A DNA stretch of 64,000 nucleotides from contig CM065397.1 in the NCBI GenBank assembly GCA_033060915.1, positions 21,707,001 through 21,771,000 of the forward strand, read 5' to 3'. The notes under the pieces were generated by a model. It had not been told where the DNA came from, did no database searches, and worked only from the letters and a program-made list of their open reading frames with translations. Positions 55,356 through 64,000 of the stretch are shown here, piece by piece. Source of the stretch: Euryodendron excelsum. Taxonomy: Eukaryota > Streptophyta > Magnoliopsida > Ericales > Pentaphylacaceae. The stretch's first letter is position 1; each line of letters starts with the position of its first letter. The translations under genes were made by a program, and so were the position numbers.

Positions 55356-55927
55356 CATAACTTTTTCTAAATTTCCAATTCCATAACTTTTTCAAAGTTT
55401 CCAATTTCATGATTATTTTCAAATTTTCAATTCTATAATTTCTTTCAAGTTTCTAATTTTGTAACTTTTCTTAAATCTTCAATTCCTTATTATATTTTAA
55501 GTTTCTAATTCTAAAATATATTTTCAAATCTCCAATTCCATATTCTATTTTCAATTTCTCAAACCTACTTTCCGATTTCAAATCAAGCCTTCTTTCCAAA
55601 GCTCTTTTTAAATATCAAATTAAGTCTTTTCAATTCTACTTTTTAAATCAAATCAAATCAAATAAAATTCTTGCATTTGTATATCATGCATCCTGTCAAT
55701 TTCTTTCTGAAAGTTCTTTTCAAAGTGGATAGTTTTGGACATTTATTAATCAAAGATTCTGAATGAGTGAACCTTGTCGCGCCCAGATTTTTTGCACTCG
55801 AGGAATACTCACACAAACGGAAAAAATGTTGTACTCTCTCGTTAGAACTCACCCTCCTAAAAGAATGAGTGCGACTAAGTTTGAATTGAAAAATTGGTTT
55901 GAATAAAGGGCTTTTAGAAAAACATTT

Positions 55928-55963
55928 GGAGTCGCCACCTAACTTGATTAAGGTGAGTTAGGT
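55928..55963 (-). other. U5 hairpin and TGGCGACTCC in the inverted solo LTR
   Basis: On the minus strand: ACCTAACT (55963-55956), 11 bases, AGTTAGGT (55944-55937), then TGGCGACTCC (55937-55928). Confidence 0.8.
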
Positions 55964-56533
55964 CACTTAAAAACTAAGCATAATCCAAAGACTACATTTA
56001 AGGTTTTTGGAAAACGATTTTGAAAATATCTCCTCGAGAGAGGGTTTTTAAGAAAAACAGGTTGTTTAGCAACCTTTGAAAAATATTTTGCCCTTTTTGA
56101 AAAATAACTCCATTTGGTCTTTCGAAAATAGTGATCTAGGTTCGAAGGTTGGTTACGTGTAGGGAAGACGCACTAAGCCATCACCCTACCCCGCTCTTTC
56201 GGTACCTACATGTCAATCTACCCTAGATTCACTATGAGAGTCTTTAACTAACTAATGTTCAATCCTATCCACTTTGAAAAACAATGTTTGAAAAGAAACT
56301 AACATGATGCATGATATGCAAGTGCAAGGAAAGAGAATTGAAAAATAGATTTGGAAAGAGATTGATTTGAAATTGATTTGATTTGAAAATAGATTTGAAG
56401 AAATTGAATTGAAAATAGAAATTTTGAAATAGAAATTTGAAATTGGAAGTTTGAAAATAGATTAGAAATTTGAAAAGATTGTAGAATTTGAGATTTGGAA
56501 GATATGAAGGAATTTGAAATTTGAAAAAAATTG

Positions 56534-56600
56534 TGACCGCACCCATGAGGGTTGCCTACGTATCCTTTTGGAGGAATCAGGTCAGTCGTAGTTCGGACAA
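56534..56600 (-). other. Conserved LTR island, inverted solo LTR copy
   Basis: The minus strand carries CGAACTACGACTGACCTGAT, then GGATACGTAGGCAACC and GGTGCGGTCA. Confidence 0.75.
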
Positions 56601-59206
56601 GAGTCCGATTGAAAATAGAAGGTTGGATTGGAAGAAAGAGATTTTGATTTGACAAAAAGATTTGATTTGCACTTGCAATAGAGGATTGAAAATTAGAATT
56701 TAGAATTTTGAAATTGAAAAGATTGAATCTTGATTTGAAAAGATAGAATTTGGAAGAGAGATTTAGACTTAAGATGGAAACCTAGACTTTAGTAAACAGA
56801 CTTAGAAAAGACTCGACTTGGAAGGTTTAAGAGATTAGGAAAGATTGGATTTAGGAAATATTTGAACTAGGAAAGGTCTGATTTAGGAAAGTTCCGTTTT
56901 AGGAAAGTGTCATTTTAGGAAAGTTTTCAAATTAGAAAAGTTTTCAAATTAAGAAAGTTTTGAAATTAGAAAAGTTTTGAATTAGGAAAGTTTTGAATTA
57001 GGAAAAGTTTAGGTTTAGGAAAGATTTAGAATTTAGAAAGTTTAGAACTTAGAAAGTCTCAACTTAAGAAAGCTTAGAATTTAGAAAGTTTTGAACTTAG
57101 AAAGATTTGAAAATAGGGAAGTTTTGAAAGTTGGAAAGGTTTGAGTTTAGAAAGGTTTTGAAATAAGAAAGTTTTGAAAGTAGGGAATGTTTAAATTAAG
57201 AAAGTTTTGAAATTAAAAAGCTTTGGATTTAGAAAGATTTGAAATTTAGAAAGTTTAAGATTTAGAAAGTCTTAACATAAGAAAGTTTTGTATTTAGAAA
57301 ACTTTGAATTTAGAAAGATTTGAGATTTAGAAAGTTTAAGATTTAGAAAGTTTTAGAGTTTTAGAAATTCTTGAGATGAGGAAAGGTTTGAATTTTAGAT
57401 TTGGAAAGTTAAGATTTGGAAAGGGGTAGAATTAGGAAAGAGTTGAATGAGGAAAGATTTAGAAGCTTAATGTTTAAGGAAAGATTTGAAAGTTGAGTTT
57501 TAAAATTTAGGAAAGATTTTTATGTTCAAGTTTTGTAAACTTAAGGTTTAGGAGAGGAGAAGTTTAGGAAGGAGTTGCATTAGGAAAGATTTGGATTAGG
57601 AAGGGATTGGATTTTGTTTCTAAAAGGGAAGGTTTGATTTTGTTTCTAAAAACGGAGGATAGGATCCAGTTTCCTAAAAGGGAAAGATTTGATTTGACAA
57701 AGATTTGGAAAGGGAGGTTTTGGAAACCCTAGATTTGGAAATGTAGAATTTTGACGTGGAAAAGAGGTTTTGGAAATGTGTATAGTTTGGATGTAGAAAA
57801 CAAGTGGTTTTGGAAACCTAGGTTTTAAGGCAAGTTTGAAAACCATGTTTTTGGAAAGAAAATTAGAGTTTCCTAATTGTGGCTCTAGGGCTTGACTTGG
57901 GCTCTAAGGAAAGAGTTTTTGGAAAGTGCATTTTTGGAAACGAAGGTTTTTAGAAGAGAATCCTAGGGAGGAGTTTTTGGAAAATGTGTTTTTGGAAACG
58001 AAGATTTTAGAAAGAAAATCCTAGGAAGAAGTTTTTGGAAAGTGTGTTTTTGGAAACGAAGATTTTAGAAAGAAAATCCTAGAGAGGAGTTTCTAGAAGG
58101 AAGATTTTAGGAAGAGAGTTATTAGAGAGATTTTTAGGAAGCGTTTTTAGAAAGTGGATTTTAAGGAGAGTATTTTGGAAAGGAGTTGAAAAAGGGAGTT
58201 TTGAAAAATAGATTTTGGGAGGGAGTTTTTGAAAACAATTTTGGAAAAGAGAGTTTTAGGAAAGTATGTTAAAAAAAGAGATTTTTAGGAAGAGATTTTT
58301 GAAAAGAGAGTTTTTGGGAAGTATGAAAATGTCTCACCTTCCTAAAGCAATTCTAATCATGAGAAGGCTAGAACCACTTTAAGAAAGTGGTTTTGAAAAC
58401 AACAAAGGTTGAAAATATGGACCATGTTGGTCACTTTTAATGTAATACTTTCCTAAAGCAATCCTAGCCATGGAAAAGCTATAATCACCCTAGGATTGTG
58501 ATTTTGAAAACAAGTTTTGAAAAGAGAATTTTAATGCAATTTTGAAAACAAGTTTGAAAATGATTTTGAAGACAACTTTGAAAACGGGTTTTGGAAGATG
58601 CAAGATTATGATATGCATAATGCAAATTTGGGGACGTGAACATACAAGGTTAAGGCTTCACCACATAATCAAGGGGGCCGAACCCATGTGGTCTCCGGTT
58701 AGCCTAAAGGAAAGCCCCCGACACGGTGACCCTTTGATAGTCTAATCCTACACATGGACCAGGAGTCCCCTTGTTTCAAGTATGCAAAGAAAGGGGGGGA
58801 AAGAGATGGGGTATTAAAATAGAGAAAACCCAAGTGGTTTAGGAGAGAGAAGAGAGAGGGGGAAGTGCGAAAATTTAAATGGAGAACCTACCTTGTATCT
58901 TGTTTATTTTGCGCGCCTTACTTTCTTCGGTCTTCATATTGATCTTCATCCTCAATCTTCAAGAGCCGCATTCAATCTTCAAACTTCAGATTGCAACTCT
59001 TCAAGTCTTCGAAGGAGGGTTGAAGGTTAGTGTATGAGTGTATGGGGATGTGTATGAGTGTATAGGAGGCTAGAGTTTAATGTATGGTGGTTGGGGTTTG
59101 GAAAACCTAGGGAAACTAGGGTTTTTGAGGTGCTCAAACTCTGTATATCGAAATATAAGATTTTTAGATTGAGTTTACAAACCCCTTTCATGCTGGAAGA
59201 GGCTCT

Positions 59207-59332
59207 GTATTTATAGAGAGAGGAATGCACTGGCACCTGTTGCAGTGGCGCTAGGCCAAAAATTACACTGGCGCCACTAGGAGTGGCGCTAGGCCATTTT
59301 TTGGCTTGGCGCCATTACTAGTGGCGCCAGCC
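59207..59332 (-). promoter_or_regulatory. TATA box and palindrome array of the inverted solo LTR
   Basis: TATAAATAC (minus strand, 59215-59207) with three TGGCGCCACTA-type palindromes immediately upstream (59230-59332). Confidence 0.68.
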
Positions 59333-60483
59333 ATTTAGGAAATGTTTAAGGTCAGCAAGCAACGTATCTTTGACTAGATTTGGGCACCTGTACTAGTGAC
59401 TACCATGTAATTTTTAGCCTGGCTTCACCAAGAGTGACTTCGGAAAGTCCGGGAACGATTTAAGGGACCGGGAATGGCCCGGAAGGCTGGAAAAGAGTAA
59501 GAACACTTAGAATAGCGTCCTAGAGGTATTTGATTTGGAAAATGAGGACAGGATGTCTTGAAAGGATTGACCGGGCCTTTAGGGGCAAAATGGTCAATCG
59601 GGCCAAAAAACTGCCGGAACAGACTCGGACTGTCCTGGAAAAAGACTCGAGTTTTGGAAACATTATTCGAAATGTTCCCCAAAGGCTTCTAGTTTGATTC
59701 CCAGAGCCGGTGTGGTCAGAAAAAGTGACTGGCTCACTAGGGGTAAAACGGTTATTTCGCACCGGGTTTGCCGGAACTGACTCGGAATGATCCGAAAGGA
59801 CAAAGAAAGGTTGAGGACACTATAAAAAGCATTCTCGAGAAGTTACCGGTTTGATACCCAAAGCCGTGTGGTCGGAAAAGGAGACCGGCCCACCAAAGGT
59901 AAAATGGTCATTTTGTACCGGGTTTGCCGGAACTGACTCGGAATGATCCGAAAGGACAAAGAAAGGTTGAGAATACTATAAAAATTATTATTGGGAAGTT
60001 ACCGGTTTGATACCCAGGGCCGGTGTGGTTCCCGGGGGCGTTCGAATGCCCCGGGACAAAACTGTCATTTAGCTTCAAGTGGGCCCTACGGGCCCGAGAA
60101 GCGACTGGTCGACTAAATTCAAGTTAAAAAGGTGAGCTTAGAGTCTAAATATGCATGTGATGTGTGAAAGTGAGCTTGGTCAGCTCGGAGATTGCCGAGC
60201 GGGCAAAAATGGGCTGATTACAAACCTAGAGTGAATAGATATGTAGGTACTGCAAGGGCGGGGTAGGGTGATGGCTTAGTGCATCTTCCCTACACGTAAT
60301 GAACCTCCAAACTTAGATCACTATTTTCAAAGACCAAATGGAATTATTTTCAAAAAAAGGCTTACATTTTTTCAAAAGTTACCAAACAACCTATTTTCTA
60401 AAAAATCCTCTCTTGAGAAAGTTTTCAGAATCTCTTTTCAAAAACCTTAAGTGTAATATTCGGATTGTGCTTAGTTTTTGGTG

Positions 60484-60519
60484 ACCTAACTCACCTTAAT
60501 CAAGTTAGGTGGCCACTCC
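60484..60519 (+). other. U5 hairpin in LARD-2 LTR
   Basis: ACCTAACT (60484-60491), 11 bases, AGTTAGGT (60503-60510), followed by TGGCCACTCC, one substitution from the TGGCGACTCC seen elsewhere. Confidence 0.78.
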
Positions 60520-60668
60520 AAATTGTTTTTCAAAAGCCCTTATTCAAAATCAAATTTTCAATTCAAACCTAGTTGCACTTGTCCTTTTAGGAGGATGAGT
60601 TCTAACGAGAGAGCACTATATTTTTCTCACTTGTCTTTTTTGGGTGTGAAAAATCAGGGTGTGAGAGC

Positions 60669-60686
60669 TAGCGAATCCGCTAGGGA
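60669..60686 (+). other. LARD-2 primer-binding site (tRNA-Arg type, decayed)
   Basis: TAGCGAATCCGCTAGGGA aligns with the LARD-1 PBS and the tRNA-Arg complement. Two of the three changes from TGGCGACTCCGCTGGGGA are G-to-A. It is followed by 'tacttagagggttaggc', as in LARD-1. Confidence 0.7.
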
Positions 60687-63600
60687 TACTTAGAGGGTTA
60701 GGCTATTATCATGTCTCTTCCCCCTCACCCATTTGGAGTATTTGATTAATTTGTTCAATTCTATCCCCTCCAAACTTTCAAAATCAAGTTTTTTCAAGTT
60801 GTTTTCAAATACATATCATTACTTGCTTGCAATTACATTCAATTATTCAATCTTGCATTAAGTTTGTCATTCAAGGTACTAAGTTTTGTATATATTTTGT
60901 AGGTAAACTTTTGTTCATATTTGTTTCATGGTATATTAACTGCCATGTATGAACGAATGGAATGGACAGGATGGATAGGAGTTGTTGCGCTCTTTCCTCC
61001 AATTTTCAAAAATCACACACACACTGCATATGCACTTACATTCTGCACATTTGCATTCTCTACTTGATATGTCCCTTCTAGTTAGAAGGGAGAACAGTAT
61101 ATTGGTTTTGGACAAAATGCTATGCCAGTTTCTTCGCGTATGGCCTCTTGATGGTTCCCTTACTCAGATCACCAACTAATAATAGCACCACCTTGGGGAG
61201 TGGGCCTATGTTTGAAGATCTGGAAATCGAGCCTTCTTAGGATACATTAGTAAACCCTCAACCTCATGCTCATATAGACACCATGCATAGACAAACCATG
61301 GAGGAGAGGGCGACTACTTTTACTTTCTTTATATCTATTTATTCCTGTCATTGTAATGACTGTGCTCTGACTATTATATTGCTTGTCTAATTGCTAATGC
61401 GTACATATTTACTTCGCAATGCCATTCTCTCTCTCTATACTTTTTTGCATCCATGTTCATGCATACAATATTTCATCCCAAGACAAGAGTTCCAAAGTAA
61501 CTCAAGTCACTGCATTCTCATGCATATGATCAACTCATCAAGAGTGACACCAAGGTCATTCTCCCTTGCATTAAACCTACCCAAACTCTAAGGATTCCCA
61601 TGTAACCTTAAGGATTCATTGTATGCATTTCAAGTCATTCCATAAGAGGGGCCTTAATCTCTCTATGCTCGCGAAGATAGGATTGCCAAATCAAGCAAGG
61701 TCCCTCAATGACCTCCTCAATATCAAGCTCGGAGAAGGCAAATCCGAAGACTCAAGAGTAGTTAAGGATTTCAATTGTAAAGTAGATAGATGGAAGTCCA
61801 AAGAAAAATGTCCCTCTTCCCCATATTAAAATGTAGTTCAATTCCTTTATATTTAAACTCAAAAAGTTCAATGTACTCCTCTATTTTTCATGAATGAATG
61901 AATGAATGAATGTTCCCGCTCAATGGTAAGGTATTTGCATACAAGGGCAATCCTCCTATCTCCAAGAAGTGAGCCAAATGCGTCATGTTTAGTTCCCCCT
62001 CAAAGAATAGGGGCACCCCTAAGGCATGCATTGCATAAAAATTTTCAAATCAAGGCACTAACTTCTCTTTTGTTTCTTGTCCTCTATCCTCCTCATCTTC
62101 GAGTACCAAGAGAACTGAAGGCAGAAGCAAGACAAGAAGGGGGTTTTCTAAACCATTCATTTATTATTATCATACTGCTAACATGTTCATTTCTATTATG
62201 CTCATGCATCCATATCCATTCCTAGATAAGAGTTCCAAAGTAACTTAAGTCATTGTATTCTCATGCATCTAATCAGCTGTAGAGAAAAAGGAGCAATCCA
62301 ACCTCATGTTAATCGAATATACCAAAACTCCTAAGGGTTCTTCAACTCTAAGGATTCATGGCATGCAGAGAACCATATCTCGAGAGATGCCCAAATCTCT
62401 CTCAGTCCATAGAGGCGGGATTGCCCAAATAAAGAAATATCAACCAACCCATGCCAAAGAGGTATTGTATTGCATAAGGGGAGAAATAATGCCTCCAAAA
62501 TAGACTCAGCATCGTGCCGAGATTCCCTCACAGAAGAGATCTTTGTAGGACATGCATCGCATAAAACCACCAACTCCACATGCTGACTACATTTTGTTTT
62601 TCTTTTTCTTTTTTCAGGTCAAAGAGCACAACTGAACTTATGAAAATCCCTCCTGCATCCCATCCCATTCACAACTCATATAGGGACAGACTCAATGGTT
62701 AGAAGAGACATGATCCCTTTAGAAGAATAAGAAGGAGTGGACCATCCATCCACAAGATGCTCTATTTCTCTCTTAGCCATCACATTGGCACCATGTTGCC
62801 ACTCCATCCAATCTTCAAGCCTAGCCACCCTGGTGTAATCAGATGAAATACATGGCAATTGGAATATGGAGGGACGTCATCATGTTCCCAAAACCCTATT
62901 AAGGATTCTCACCAAAAGGCCCACAAGAAAAAGGAGGTTTTCATAAAATTCGTTCATTTCCTTTCTATATTTCTATTTCTTACATATATTATTTAAATAA
63001 ACACACATGCCATACATTCATGATTTTAAATGAAAAATAGGTAGTTTCCAGTTTATCCCCTTTGTCTCATACTCTTGTGGATGATTCTTGCATTTAGGGA
63101 TTCTTTCCCATTTGGTAAAGACTCGACTTGAAGGATAGGATAGCATAAGCAATCCACTCAAAGGGGGTTAAAACCTTTGAGAGAGAGAGAGAGAGAGAGA
63201 GATAAGAGGAGGGCAGTCTCAACAAAAAGGTGTAAATTTTATTAAAGAGGTGACACTTGAGTGATATCCTGGCTAAGTGATGGGTAGCCGAATCCTCAAA
63301 ATGATGAGAAGCCATTGTTCTATTTATCCAATAAAAAATAAACACTACCCCTTTCTCAACCCACTAGAGCCGTAGGTGATTTATATTCAGGTATCCCTAA
63401 ACCAAGAACCATTCCCCACACTGGGGTAAACACAGAGTAGTTGATTCAATAGAATATATAGGGGTTACTGGCAGAAACACACCATTTTGTTTTTAGGAAC
63501 ATTGTCTAAATTTTGTATAAATACTTTATGGACTAAGCAATTCAATTTGAAATGATGAGAGGCCCTCAATTCTGCTACCATACACAAAAAATTTCTTTGC

Positions 63601-64000
63601 AAAGCCCACTTGAGCCGGTTACAATTTCTCAAGAAAACCGACTAGATGGTTACCGCCCACACTGGGTTAAGGAAAAATTCATAAGTAGGAACTAATAAGC
63701 AATGATGGAAATGGTGATTTCCAAGAAGATATAATGAGCAACGTTGAAAATGGTGACTTTCAAGAAGTTATGGCGTCAGAGGCATCTCTAGTAAAGAAGA
63801 TATTGTGTTCGTGTTAATCTTCAAAAGAGGATATTGTCATCCCAAAATATAAATGAAAAATTTGGCATCTCCAAAAGTCAATTTAGAAATAAATTTATTG
63901 ATGAAAAAAAATCTTAAATTAGACGGCAGAAAGCGGTCTAGAAGAACAATAAGAGTATGAAGAAAGCAGTGAATGCAAGTTAAATTGCCAAAGGTGATCA
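60687..64000 (+). other. LARD-2 internal domain, non-coding part
   Basis: Homologous to 18900-21873 on the opposite strand. It holds only short ORFs, a (TGAA)n run at 61891-61912, a (GA)n microsatellite at about 63178-63202, and an internal duplication (61480-61700 versus 62220-62420). Nothing protein-coding is supported. Confidence 0.7.

Larger units (their letters stand above)
55770..60227 (-). mobile_element. Inverted solo LTR, 4.45 kb, with perfect 5-bp target duplication
   Basis: The LTR is 55775-60222, flanked by AACCT on both sides (55770-55774 and 60223-60227). On the minus strand it starts TGTAATCAGCCC and ends GGGCGCGACA. It sits inside the LARD-2 5' LTR, which resumes at 60223 exactly where alignment with the other LTRs predicts. 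It contains the TATA box (59207-59215), the palindrome array, a G-poor sense strand and the hairpin (55928-55963). It is closely related to the solo LTR at 23430. Confidence 0.92.
51965..60666 (+). repeat. LARD-2 5' LTR, split by inverted solo LTR
   Basis: Shares the LTR plan of the solo LTR at 23430: palindrome array (53524-53625), TATAAATATA (53641-53650), telo-like ACCCTA motifs, G-poor tract (54220-55300), GAACTACG island (55298-55355) and U5 hairpin (60484-60519). The terminal CA is mutated (gtgaga), so the end is placed by alignment. Confidence 0.82.
51965..64000 (+). mobile_element. LARD-2: second giant non-autonomous LTR element (continues past window)
   Basis: A long LTR starts TGTAAGCATCCC at 51965 inside the Athila-like stub. 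After a nested solo LTR it ends near 60666 and is followed by a tRNA-Arg-type PBS and a non-coding internal domain. That domain matches LARD-1 (reverse strand) in content and spacing: for example, 63595-63670 matches the reverse complement of 18960-19040, each about 2.9 kb from its PBS. No gag-pol was seen. LTR length without the nested insert is about 4.25 kb. The 3' half lies outside the window. Confidence 0.82.

Overview
The window is plant nuclear DNA, almost certainly from a dicot with a large, repeat-rich genome. Everything recognisable is a mobile element, an integrated viral copy or a fragment carried by one. I find no intact host gene, tRNA, rRNA or CRISPR array. Support for a plant source: Athila-type and Ogre/Tat-like Ty3/gypsy elements, a caulimovirid-type endogenous pararetrovirus, a CACTA (En/Spm) transposase with its plant-specific accessory domains, and a piece of an LRR receptor-like protein gene.

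Layout. (1) 1-31645: a giant non-autonomous LTR retrotransposon on the minus strand (LARD-1 here). Its LTRs are about 4.6 kb, its internal domain is 8.2 kb with no gag-pol, its primer-binding site is tRNA-Arg-like and a polypurine tract is present. Its left LTR (3' in element orientation) runs off the window and is split by a complete but decayed Athila element (3973-13366). Its right LTR (21897-31645) is split by a 5.1-kb solo LTR of a related subfamily (23430-28553) flanked by a perfect 5-bp duplication. (2) 31651-34760: AT-rich DNA without genes, with a weak Helitron-like start. (3) 34768-42250: a degenerate endogenous pararetrovirus, most like florendo/petuviruses, in the order movement protein, coat with zinc knuckle, protease, intact-looking RT-RNase H, a second ORF, then its promoter. 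(4) 43119-50458: a 'putative plant transposon protein' pseudogene, a stop-riddled CACTA TNP2 transposase, a ~0.7-kb direct duplication bracketing the transposase, an RLP gene fragment and a CACTA right terminus. (5) 50459-51964: an Athila-like LTR, PBS and gag stub. (6) 51965-64000: a second giant element (LARD-2) on the plus strand, whose 5' LTR is split by an inverted 4.4-kb solo LTR (55775-60222, perfect 5-bp duplication). Its internal domain is homologous to that of LARD-1 and runs off the window.

How it fits together. Four long LTRs of related but clearly different subfamilies share one architecture: TGTAA start; CpG-bearing palindrome arrays just upstream of a TATAAAT box; telo-box-like ACCCTA motifs downstream; a kilobase-scale R/U5 region almost free of G; a conserved ~60-nt island; and an exact 8-bp hairpin joined to a TGGCGACTCC motif that copies the start of the primer-binding site. 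None of the giant elements seen here encodes protein, so they presumably depend on an autonomous Ogre/Tat-type partner elsewhere. This structured, non-coding retroelement family is the most interesting content of the window.
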